DNA from: an uncultured Eubacteriales bacterium | GTDB lineage: Bacteria > Bacillota > Clostridia > Christensenellales > DTU072 | DNA length: 5,637 bases | Direction: 5' to 3' | Assembly: GCA_902766325.1 (NCBI GenBank) | Contig: CACXDF010000235.1 | Coordinates: 1 to 5,637 of the forward strand | In this document: piece after piece, positions 1 through 5,492 of the stretch | How positions within the stretch are numbered: the stretch's first letter is position 1 | How the letters are laid out: each line of letters begins with the position of its first letter | Program-made: the position numbers and the translations under genes | The notes under the pieces: generated by a model | Database searches by the model: none | What the model was told of the DNA's origin: nothing | Seen by the model: only the letters and a program-made list of their open reading frames with translations

Positions 1-208
1 CGTCTAACCTGAGTTCGGGCAGGCGCAACTGTATATCGGTCAGATTCAGGATCACGAAGTCCTTGTTCGGGTCTTTCTCCAAGCAGATCACGTAGTCCTT
101 GTCCGATACTACCTTGCCGTTTTCTACGGCGAGGGTAAATCCTTCTCCCGCCCATTTTTGTTCTTTCGGAGAGGGAAAATGCTTCTTCAAAAAGTAATCG
201 TATCTCAT
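1..208 (-). CDS. Metallophosphoesterase-like protein, N-terminal fragment (C-terminus beyond left edge)
   Basis: This frame starts at the ATG at 208 and stays open to the window edge, giving 69 complete codons. Residues 51-61 read FVILNLTDIQL. That is the hydrophobic strand plus D-x-Q/H metal-ligand motif that opens calcineurin-like metallophosphoesterase domains; Asp58 and Gln60 would be the first metal-binding pair, with Gln in place of the commoner His. Family members use a di-metal centre to hydrolyse phosphoesters, but the substrate cannot be inferred because the rest of the domain is missing. Residues 1-50 are a charged, soluble N-terminal extension (KKHFPSPKEQKWAGEGF and following) without a signal peptide or membrane helix, so a cytoplasmic location is likely. 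No Shine-Dalgarno lies before the ATG, and the promoter -10 box ends only 8 nt upstream of it. The assignment rests on one motif, so it is moderately confident; that the frame is coding is more certain. Confidence 0.68.
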   Translation of the reverse strand, partial: MRYDYFLKKHFPSPKEQKWAGEGFTLAVENGKVVSDKDYVICLEKDPNKDFVILNLTDIQLRLPELRLD

Positions 209-216
209 ATGCTACC

Positions 217-245
217 ATTATAAGGAAAACACTCCGAAAAAGCAA
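217..245 (-). promoter_or_regulatory. Sigma-A type promoter of the metallophosphoesterase-like gene
   Basis: On the minus strand the boxes are TTGCTT (245-240), a 17-bp spacer and a perfect TATAAT (222-217). Only GGTAGCAT separates the -10 box from the ATG at 208. A start site at the usual 6-7 nt past the -10 would fall at about 210-211, leaving a leader of only a few bases. Confidence 0.7.
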
Positions 246-458
246 GACGTCGGTGCGTTTTAAGGCGGGTCGTAAGATAAAATATTGACACCCGGACCGC
301 TTATTATGACGATGATCACCGTCACGATCCATTATCCAAGTAAAAAGAGTATGACAGAGGTAATTTCTCCGCCGCACTGAAAATATGCGAAAAACAGGGT
401 ACGAAGAAGAAATAATCAGGATAATAAAGTCGGTAAAAGTTTTTGGAAAGATAGGGTG
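246..458. other. Intergenic stretch without a supported gene
   Basis: Between the promoter on the left and the hairpin at 459 no gene is convincing. A perfect TTGACA occurs on the plus strand at 285-290, but the hexamer 17 bp downstream (GACGAT) is poor, and TATTAT at 302-307 is too close at 11 bp. Two small plus-strand frames open here: 306-380 (24 codons) and 385-519 (44 codons). Neither has a Shine-Dalgarno, and the second runs straight through the terminator hairpin. The region may be a spacer or may produce a small plus-strand RNA. Confidence 0.5.
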
Positions 459-507
459 CGGGGAAGGAGAACCTTTTGTCGAAAAAGGGTTCCTTCCCCG
501 TTTTTTT
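459..507 (+). terminator. Intrinsic terminator, plus-strand orientation
   Basis: CGGGGAAGGA (459-468) pairs perfectly with TCCTTCCCCG (491-500). The pairing continues after a small bulge through ACC/GGT and TTTT/AAAA towards the loop, and seven T residues follow at 501-507. The T-run lies on the plus-strand side. On the minus strand, in the direction of the dehydrogenase gene, the hairpin is followed by CACCCTATC, which is not U-rich. It therefore reads best as a plus-strand terminator, although no plus-strand gene lies upstream. It may still act as a 3'-stabilising hairpin for the minus-strand transcript. Confidence 0.75.
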
Positions 508-519
508 ATTACAAAATAA

Positions 520-1533
520 TTATAAAATCTCGGACAGTTTGACCGGGCGACCCTCGAGGAGGGACTTTTTGGCGGCGAGGCCGATGACGACGGCTTGCAG
601 TCCGCAATCGACGTCTACGGGCACGGGCTTATCGTTGTTGACGCAGTCGACGAACTCGGATATTTCGTTAACGTAGGCCTGCATATAGCGTTCGAGGAAG
701 AAAAGCAGGGGCTTTTCGGCGTGTACGCCGTCGGCGTTACTGATGACGGCGTTGGAGTCGGTGTCGTTACTTATTGCGACCTGGCCGAGGCTTCCGAAGG
801 CTTCTACGCGCTGATCGTAGCCGTAGCTTGCTCTGCGGCAGTTATCGATGACGGCGAGGGCGCCGTTTTTCAGTTTCATGGTGATGACGGCGGTGTCGAT
901 ATCGCCGGCTTCTCCGATGGCGGGATCGACGAGAACGCCGCCGTAGGCGAAGACTTCTTCCACCTCGCTGCCGGACATAAAGCGGATCATATCGAAGTCG
1001 TGAATGGTCATATCGAGGAAGATACCTCCCGAGACCTTAATGTAGCTGACCGGAGGCGCGCCGGGGTCGCGGGAGCAGACCTTCAGGACGTTGAGATCGC
1101 CGATCTTACCCGACTTGACCGCTTCTCTTGCGGCGCGGAAGTTATGGTCGAAACGACGGTTAAAGCCCACTTGATACTTCAAATCGGGGTGCTTTTTTAT
1201 TTCCTCTTTGACTTCCAGGATCTTATTGATATCGTGGTCGATGGGCTTTTCGCAGAAGACGTGCTTGCCTGCTTTCAGCGCTTCGATGGAGATAGGCGAG
1301 TGGGTGTCTGTACTGGAGCAGATCAGGACGGCTTGGATATCCTTGTCAGCCAAAATCTTCTTGTAGTCGGTAAAAAACTCTTTGACGCCGAGGCCTTTGG
1401 CCCATTCTACGGTGTCTTCTTTCAAAAACGGATCGGCGATCGCCTTGACGGTCGCGCCTTTTACGTAGCGCATGATGCTTTCGCAATGTACCTTTCCGAT
1501 ACGGCCTGCGCCGATAATTCCTACGTTCATCAT
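520..1533 (-). CDS. iolG: Gfo/Idh/MocA-family oxidoreductase, probable inositol 2-dehydrogenase
   Basis: This 337-residue cytoplasmic protein has the usual family length. The N-terminal Rossmann fold carries the dinucleotide motif G5-I-I-G8-A-G10-R-I-G13, with Asp34 at the end of the second strand. The family hallmark E95-K96-P97 follows, and then the C-terminal alpha/beta substrate domain with GFNRRFD (123-129) and the catalytic stretch D174-M-T-I-H178. Lys96, Asp174 and His178 match the Lys-Asp-His triad of Bacillus inositol dehydrogenase, which oxidises myo-inositol to scyllo-inosose with NAD+. The triad is shared by related scyllo-inositol, glucose and other polyol dehydrogenases, so the exact substrate is inferred. 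The gene begins with tandem ATGs at 1533 and 1530; AAGGAG about 10 nt upstream favours the first. It has its own promoter, and no other iol gene is beside it. Nothing appears truncated. The stop is at 520-522, close to the hairpin at 459-507. Confidence 0.85.
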   Translation of the reverse strand: MMNVGIIGAGRIGKVHCESIMRYVKGATVKAIADPFLKEDTVEWAKGLGVKEFFTDYKKILADKDIQAVLICSSTDTHSPISIEALKAGKHVFCEKPIDHDINKILEVKEEIKKHPDLKYQVGFNRRFDHNFRAAREAVKSGKIGDLNVLKVCSRDPGAPPVSYIKVSGGIFLDMTIHDFDMIRFMSGSEVEEVFAYGGVLVDPAIGEAGDIDTAVITMKLKNGALAVIDNCRRASYGYDQRVEAFGSLGQVAISNDTDSNAVISNADGVHAEKPLLFFLERYMQAYVNEISEFVDCVNNDKPVPVDVDCGLQAVVIGLAAKKSLLEGRPVKLSEIL

Positions 1534-1566
1534 ATTCGTATCACTCCTTAAAAAGTTTGTATTATC

Positions 1567-1595
1567 AGTTTAGCACAGTTTGTTTCGCCTTGCAA
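1567..1595 (-). promoter_or_regulatory. Promoter of the iolG-like gene (extended -10)
   Basis: The minus strand shows TTGCAA (1595-1590), a 17-bp spacer and TAAACT (1572-1567), with TGC directly before the -10 box as an extended -10 element. Transcription would begin near 1560, giving a leader of about 27 nt that contains the AAGGAG ribosome site. The -35 box is overlapped by the left arm of an inverted repeat at 1584-1618. Confidence 0.55.
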
Positions 1596-1618
1596 TACGT
1601 TTTGTTAAGGAAGGCGAA
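1584..1618. promoter_or_regulatory. Inverted repeat, candidate operator between divergent genes
   Basis: TTCGCCTT (1584-1591) and AAGGCGAA (1611-1618) are perfect 8-bp inverted arms separated by 19 bp. The left arm touches the -35 box of the iolG-like promoter, and the right arm lies 20 bp before the -35 box of the plus-strand lipoprotein promoter. The interval contains CAATACGTTTTG, a near-palindrome centred on CG like LacI-family sites, with one mismatched pair. That it binds a regulator is inference. Confidence 0.35.
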
Positions 1619-1627
1619 GAAGTATCT

Positions 1628-1659
1628 GCCGTCTTTTGTTGACAAACGGCCTTTTTTTT
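1628..1659 (+). terminator. Terminator-like hairpin overlapping the lipoprotein promoter
   Basis: GCCG (1628-1631) pairs with CGGC (1647-1650) and TTTG (1635-1638) with CAAA (1643-1646), leaving a 3-nt bulge and a TTGA loop. An eight-T run follows at 1652-1659. The shape fits a weak intrinsic terminator. However, the TTGACA -35 box sits in its loop and 3' arm, so the structure may simply be a by-product of the promoter sequence. Confidence 0.3.
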
Positions 1660-1667
1660 CTTATACT
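1639..1667 (+). promoter_or_regulatory. Near-consensus promoter of the orphan lipoprotein
   Basis: A perfect TTGACA (1639-1644), a 17-bp spacer (1645-1661) and TATACT (1662-1667) give a near-consensus sigma-A promoter. The spacer contains a T8 tract. The start site should be near 1674, about 26 nt before the ATG at 1700. Confidence 0.8.
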
Positions 1668-1699
1668 TTATAAAAATAATATTTCGGAGATATATCGGA

Positions 1700-2569
1700 A
1701 TGAAAAAGATCCTTCTGGTAACGGTAGTCGTCGTCGCGGCGCTTGCTATGGCGCTTTCCCTTTCCGCTTGCGGCAGCAGAACCGCCAAGATCACGGTAGA
1801 ACCCTGCTGGGCGGACAGCGAGACCCTGATTTATACCATTCACGACAGCAACAATACGGTCACGCCGGCCGTCGGTACGCTCACGGTGCAATTAAAAGCC
1901 AATATCGGCGACGAAGAAAAAACGCTCCTTTATAACGGAGAAGAAAAGACTTATTCTTCGGCTTCCGTACGCGTCAGAGAAAGCCTTTTGCAAGAAAACG
2001 TCTGCAAAATCGAAACGACTGTTCTTGCTCACGACTATAACGTTCTTGCTACCAATAAGGTGTATACCGATCTTCAAAACGACGCCAATTCTTATACGCT
2101 CGAGTCCTATCACGACGGCAGTAACTACGTTTATCGTATCGTTCGCAAAGACGGTAGCGTGGACAGCGGCAAGATCAAAGTCGGCGGAAGCAATTATACC
2201 GATAACGAATTCTTATATTACTACGTTCGTTGCTATAAGACGGACAGCGTTCCGGCTAAGACGAAGATAGGCGATCCGTTCGGCGATAAATCGGTCGAAG
2301 TATCCTGTTCTAACGGCGGCACGGCCACCGTTCGTACCGAGATCACCGACGTTAACAAGAAGATCAACGGCACGGTCAACTGCAATAAGGTGAGCATTCG
2401 ATTGACCGACACACCCACCGGCAGAGGCATCGACGTCTATTATCTGACCGACGAAGAAGCGAATACGGCCGGCACCTACGGACTCATGAGCAGAAAGTTC
2501 CCCGCTAAGATCGTGGAAAATAATATCAGTTACGTTTTGAACGATTATGAAGCGCAGTCTTCTAAATAA
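1700..2569 (+). CDS. Secreted lipoprotein of unknown function
   Basis: The family is not recognised. The 289-residue product begins with MKKILL and a long hydrophobic stretch (residues 4-22), then a lipobox L21-S-A-C24. Cys24 would be lipidated and the protein anchored on the outer face of the cytoplasmic membrane. The mature part has no further membrane helix. It alternates short hydrophobic and polar stretches and is rich in Thr, Ser, Val, Tyr and Asn (for example TLTVQLKA, YYYVRCYK, VSIRLTD), which suggests beta-sandwich folding; that is inference. No catalytic motif or nucleotide-binding site is visible. The ATG at 1700 is supported by CGGAG ten bases upstream and by the signal peptide. 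It is a single-gene unit with its own near-consensus promoter and a strong terminator just after the stop at 2567-2569. It is divergent from the iolG-like gene, with which it shares a possible operator region. Confidence 0.85.
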   Translation: MKKILLVTVVVVAALAMALSLSACGSRTAKITVEPCWADSETLIYTIHDSNNTVTPAVGTLTVQLKANIGDEEKTLLYNGEEKTYSSASVRVRESLLQENVCKIETTVLAHDYNVLATNKVYTDLQNDANSYTLESYHDGSNYVYRIVRKDGSVDSGKIKVGGSNYTDNEFLYYYVRCYKTDSVPAKTKIGDPFGDKSVEVSCSNGGTATVRTEITDVNKKINGTVNCNKVSIRLTDTPTGRGIDVYYLTDEEANTAGTYGLMSRKFPAKIVENNISYVLNDYEAQSSK

Positions 2570-2583
2570 GATCGATCGATAAG

Positions 2584-2623
2584 AAAAAAATAAGGACTCG
2601 GATGCTTCCGGGTCCTTTTTATT
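2584..2623. terminator. Bidirectional intrinsic terminator between converging genes
   Basis: AGGACTCGGA (2593-2602) and TCCGGGTCCT (2607-2616) form a 10-bp stem with one T-G wobble and a TGCT loop, and the flanking A2592-T2617 pair extends it. TTTTTATT follows on the plus strand. A seven-A run at 2584-2590 supplies the U-tract on the minus strand. It can therefore end both the plus-strand lipoprotein gene and the minus-strand operon that stops at 2639. Confidence 0.88.
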
Positions 2624-2638
2624 ATGTTTTTTCGGATA

Positions 2639-3622
2639 TCAGTCCTTGTTTTGTTTGGGTTCCGGCTCGAGAAGAGCGAGGATGTCTTCTTTGGGAAGGA
2701 ACTTAACGTGGCCGGCGGCGGAGTGCAAACGGATAAGACGAGCGCCGTCCTTGGGTACGTCTTTCGGATAAACGATGGAGAAAGGCGATCTGCAATCCAA
2801 TTTATAGTCCGTCATTTGATCGGACAGATGGACAAAAATATTTCCGGCGGCGCAGGATAGGTCGAAGTCTTCGGTAAGAAGGTCGGTCATATATCCGTCG
2901 CCGTTCAAAGAGATATTCACGTCGGCTTTTTTCACGTTGCAATTTTTCAGAACAAGGTCGCCGGTGCGGCATTGACCGGATAAAAGTGCTGTTTGGCTGT
3001 CTTCCATTATCACGGAACCGGTACCCATACTAAACTCTGTTTTTTCGGAAAAAGCGCAGTTTTTTATGACGGTGTCGCCGGCGGTAATGTCGGTAAAGAA
3101 AGCCTTATAAAAGCAATTTTCGGTGCGAATGCCTGCTCCGATCCCACCGGAATTCTGCGTAAAGTCGAGACAGGTCAGGTCGGTGACGACGGTGGATGCC
3201 GTAACGGTAGAAAGGGCGATCTTTTTATAAGAATACTCTTTCGGGACAATGACCGTCAGCTTTTTGGAGGGAATGGACGTGCTTATCTTTAGGTTGAACC
3301 GCATGAACTTGACGTAGAGCGTCCCTTTTTCGACGTAGGTATGCACGCAGTAAGGTTCGTACCCCTGTTTCGGCGCGTAATCGTCGCGGACCGAGACGCC
3401 CGTTGCGTTTTCGTCGCCGCATAAAGTAACGGAACCCGCTATCCAGTCAATGTTGATCGAGTCGATCTCTTCCGTAGACTGAACGAAAGACCCTACGGCG
3501 TATTTTTCGCCGTTGTCGTAAACGTAGTAGGTGGAAGGATCGGTCAGACTCCCCGCGCCCGGAGTGCAGGCGGCGAGAAGAAATGCGATACAAAGGATAG
3601 CGAGAACGAATACTTTTTTCAT
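2639..3622 (-). CDS. DUF4097-like beta-solenoid lipoprotein
   Basis: The protein has 327 residues. A signal peptide (MKKVFVLAILCIAFLL) ends in a lipobox L16-A-A-C19, so it is probably lipidated at Cys19 and exposed outside the membrane. From about residue 53 (IDSINIDWIAGSVTL) it follows the pattern of DUF4097 putative-adhesin proteins: short beta strands broken by glycines. The middle is regularly repeated, with glycines at 162, 182, 202, 221, 241 and 260 at 19-20-residue steps and strand motifs VIKNC, VIMEDS and LVLKNC after three of them, as expected of solenoid coils. The partner or ligand is unknown. The gene starts 6 bp after the kdgK stop with no good Shine-Dalgarno (only AAAG about 10 bases upstream), so translation is probably coupled to kdgK. 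It ends in C-terminal EPEPKQNKD, followed by the shared terminator. Family membership is inferred from pattern only. Confidence 0.75.
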   Translation of the reverse strand: MKKVFVLAILCIAFLLAACTPGAGSLTDPSTYYVYDNGEKYAVGSFVQSTEEIDSINIDWIAGSVTLCGDENATGVSVRDDYAPKQGYEPYCVHTYVEKGTLYVKFMRFNLKISTSIPSKKLTVIVPKEYSYKKIALSTVTASTVVTDLTCLDFTQNSGGIGAGIRTENCFYKAFFTDITAGDTVIKNCAFSEKTEFSMGTGSVIMEDSQTALLSGQCRTGDLVLKNCNVKKADVNISLNGDGYMTDLLTEDFDLSCAAGNIFVHLSDQMTDYKLDCRSPFSIVYPKDVPKDGARLIRLHSAAGHVKFLPKEDILALLEPEPKQNKD

Positions 3623-3628
3623 TACGAG

Positions 3629-4651
3629 TTATCTTTGGATACGACCGCTACCGTCACCTTCGGCGAGCTTGGTGACTTCTGCGACAGAGACGCGGTTATA
3701 GTCGCCCTCGATGCTGTGCTTCAACGCGGAAGCGGCGATACCGAAGTTGATGGCTGCGCCGTCGTCCATGCCGGAAGCAAGCGCATAAATGAGACCGGCG
3801 GAGAAGCTGTCGCCGCCGCCTACGCGGTCGATGACGTCCAGTTCGTACCGTTTGCTCTTTGTAGCGCCGTTACGGGAGACGAGAAGACCGGACCAACCGT
3901 TTCTGCTCGCCGAAAAACTTTCGCGCAAAGTAAACGCAACGTATTTGAGCGAGGGGAAGCGATCGAGAACCTTTTTGCCGAGGTCGATATAACCTTGTTC
4001 GGACAGCTTTCCGCCGACGATATTTGTGCCGTCGGCATGAAGACCGAACACGTCCGAAACGTCTTCTTCGTTGGCGATGAGGACGTCGGTATAGGGCATA
4101 CAAGCGGTCATGACCTTATTGGCTTCTTCTTTCGACCACAGTTTTTTACGATAGTTGAGGTCGCAAGAGGTGGTCAGACCTTTTTCTTTAGCGGCTTTCA
4201 TGAGGGCAACGGTCACGTCGGCGACGTCCTTGCCGAGCGCCGGCGTGATACCGGACGTATGGAACCAGGTCGCTCCGGCAAAGAGTTTTTTTACGTTGAT
4301 CTCTTTTTTCTTTAAAGTGGTGATGCTGCTGCCCGCGCGATCATATAGGCAGGTGCTGGCGCGTTGAGAAGCGCCTTTTTCGGTGAAGTAGATGCCCATT
4401 CTCGGCCCGCCGAGTACGATGGCAGAGGTGTCGACGCCGTTGGCTTTCAGGTCGCGGATGCATCTGTCGCCGATCGCGTTATCCGGGATCTTAGTCAGGA
4501 AAACGGCTTCTTGACCGTAGTTAGCCAAAGAAACGGCTACGTTCGCTTCGCTGCCGCCAAAGCATAAGTCGAAGCGTTCGGCTTGCGAAATACGCTTGTA
4601 GCCTTCCGGTTGCAGGCGCATCATGATTTCTCCGAAAGTGATGAATTTCAT
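3629..4651 (-). CDS. kdgK: PfkB-family sugar kinase, probable 2-keto-3-deoxygluconate kinase
   Basis: The enzyme is 340 residues, cytoplasmic, and probably phosphorylates 2-keto-3-deoxygluconate with ATP to give KDPG, a step in uronate and pectin catabolism. The sequence opens with FGEIMMRLQPEG (6-17), the KdgK-type start. The substrate-side glycine motif FGGSEANVAVSLA (31-43) is PfkB signature 1. YDRAGSS (103-109) carries the Tyr and Arg that bind keto-deoxy sugar acids in KDG kinases, and DLNYRKKLW (164-172) and NEEDV (194-198) are also typical. PfkB signature 2 reads DRVGGGDSFSAG (275-286), with Asp281 as the catalytic base and the preceding glycines as the anion hole. The start at 4651 has an ideal GGAGG 8 nt upstream. 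It is the middle gene of a likely operon, 31 bp after the membrane protein and 6 bp before the lipoprotein. No KDPG aldolase or uronate isomerase gene is in view. Another 2-keto sugar acid or fructose could be the substrate, but the motifs favour KDG. Confidence 0.88.
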   Translation of the reverse strand: MKFITFGEIMMRLQPEGYKRISQAERFDLCFGGSEANVAVSLANYGQEAVFLTKIPDNAIGDRCIRDLKANGVDTSAIVLGGPRMGIYFTEKGASQRASTCLYDRAGSSITTLKKKEINVKKLFAGATWFHTSGITPALGKDVADVTVALMKAAKEKGLTTSCDLNYRKKLWSKEEANKVMTACMPYTDVLIANEEDVSDVFGLHADGTNIVGGKLSEQGYIDLGKKVLDRFPSLKYVAFTLRESFSASRNGWSGLLVSRNGATKSKRYELDVIDRVGGGDSFSAGLIYALASGMDDGAAINFGIAASALKHSIEGDYNRVSVAEVTKLAEGDGSGRIQR

Positions 4652-4682
4652 TGATGATTCCTCCGAATTAAAGTATGGATTA

Positions 4683-5360
4683 TTATATTATTTTGCCCGT
4701 TTTTTCTTTTACGAGCAATATTGTTTTTCCGGTGGGCGAAAAGAAGACGTTGCCCAGGTAATTGAGATACATATAAATAACGATGAGCGCGAAAGCGTAC
4801 CCTTCGCAAAGCGCCGTGGCGGCGTGCATCATACTGAATTTTTCTTCATTGGTAACGCGGATATAGCAATAAGAGATCGTAATGAGGATAAAGCCCATCA
4901 GGACGAGATTGACGTACCCTTGCGTGCGATTACGGAAGAAAGAGAACACGGTAACGATGGCGAGCACGACGAAGTGTCCGATGAACATGGCGATCGCGGA
5001 ATCGTTATGGATCTTGATGACGGTGGGGCTGGAGACCTCGGGATTGTCGGAGCAGGCGCCCGTCAAAACGAACATAATATCGACTGCGACCAAAGTGGCG
5101 AGGATGGCTATTTTCAGCTCTTTTCTGAAATACGACTCTTTCAGATACAGGAGCATGGTGTACAACAGATCGATAATAATAAAGATCCCCCAACAGAGGA
5201 AGGGCGCGTAGTAACCCATGTCGAATCCCATCTCCGTGACAGAGTGCATGATGGGATTTTCCAAAGAAAGGAAGATCACCGTAAACAGCGGAAAGACCAC
5301 GAATGCGACCAAACCGAGCACGATGAGGTTGATTTTCTGACTCTTATCAAGATTCGGCAT
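4683..5360 (-). CDS. Six-helix integral membrane protein of unknown function
   Basis: The 225-residue protein has six hydrophobic segments at roughly 10-32, 51-73, 83-102, 121-142, 149-167 and 180-203. Charged loops separate them, and the short tail TGKTILLVKEKTGKII is basic. No transporter signature, nucleotide site or peptidase motif was found. Polar residues within or near the helices include Asp64, Asp94, His118-Asn119 and His129; NPIMHSVTEMG (35-45) after helix 1 and HNDSAIAMFIGH (118-129) recall Frag1/DUF998-type six-helix proteins, but this resemblance is loose and unconfirmed. The start at 5360 is well supported by TAGGAG six bases upstream and by a strong promoter at 5399-5427. It is the first gene of a likely operon with kdgK and the solenoid lipoprotein. 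A sugar-related role is possible from context only. A long antisense frame over this gene lacks these signals and is discounted. Confidence 0.8.
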   Translation of the reverse strand: MPNLDKSQKINLIVLGLVAFVVFPLFTVIFLSLENPIMHSVTEMGFDMGYYAPFLCWGIFIIIDLLYTMLLYLKESYFRKELKIAILATLVAVDIMFVLTGACSDNPEVSSPTVIKIHNDSAIAMFIGHFVVLAIVTVFSFFRNRTQGYVNLVLMGFILITISYCYIRVTNEEKFSMMHAATALCEGYAFALIVIYMYLNYLGNVFFSPTGKTILLVKEKTGKII

Positions 5361-5398
5361 AAATATCTCCTAACGTTGTATTTCGATAGCCAATCCAT

Positions 5399-5427
5399 AT
5401 TATAACAGCCCCGTCGGAAAAATGCAA
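5399..5427 (-). promoter_or_regulatory. Strong promoter of the membrane protein-kdgK-lipoprotein operon
   Basis: On the minus strand TTGCAT (5427-5422), a 17-bp spacer and perfect TATAAT (5404-5399) are present, with TGT immediately before the -10 box (extended -10). Transcription should start near 5392, giving a leader of about 32 nt that ends in TAGGAGATATTT before the ATG at 5360. No comparable promoter was seen before kdgK or the lipoprotein. Confidence 0.8.
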
Positions 5428-5435
5428 CACTAAAG

Positions 5436-5453
5436 AAACGCCTTTAGGCGTTT
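5436..5453. repeat. Perfect 18-bp palindrome between divergent promoters
   Basis: AAACGCCTTTAGGCGTTT is fully self-complementary except for the central TT: a 7-8-bp stem with a TTTA or TT turn. It lies 9 bp upstream of the -35 box of the leftward operon and about 40 bp upstream of the rightward promoter. Only a poor T-tract (ATAATTT) follows on the plus strand and CTTTAG on the minus strand. No gene points into it, so an operator fits better than a terminator. Confidence 0.5.
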
Positions 5454-5492
5454 ATAATTTATTGCGTACAATGCAAACGAAATGATATTTTT

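Noticed and set aside
306..380. 24-codon plus-strand frame starting MTMITVTIHY
   Set aside because: The first residues recall the lacZ alpha start, which raised the thought of vector sequence, but the DNA around it does not match the lac promoter or leader and there is no ribosome site.
595..1551. 318-residue plus-strand frame opposite the iolG-like gene
   Set aside because: It is antisense to a gene with complete family motifs, has no ribosome site, and its D/G/V-rich translation matches no fold. It is open because of the codon bias of the real gene.
2571..2580. ATCGATCGAT palindrome after the orphan lipoprotein stop
   Set aside because: It is a simple short tandem of ATCG just before a clear terminator; no function is supported.
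3635..4315. 226-residue plus-strand frame opposite kdgK
   Set aside because: The kdgK frame on the other strand has both PfkB signatures and a GGAGG site; this frame has neither promoter nor ribosome site.
4682..4687. TATAAT on the minus strand over the membrane protein stop, possible kdgK promoter
   Set aside because: No -35-like hexamer lies 15-19 bp upstream (AAAAGA at 17 bp), so it is more likely part of an A/T-rich gene end.
4623..5405. 260-residue plus-strand frame opposite the membrane protein
   Set aside because: It is longer than the minus-strand gene, but its translation is extremely rich in Asp, Glu and His, typical of the complement of hydrophobic codons. The minus-strand gene has promoter, ribosome site and six clean membrane segments.
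1584..5453. Shared CGCCTT/AAGGCG half-sites in the two divergent spacers, as a common regulon motif
   Set aside because: The same hexamer also occurs several times inside coding sequence (for example near 1441, 1455 and 4371), so the sharing is not beyond chance.
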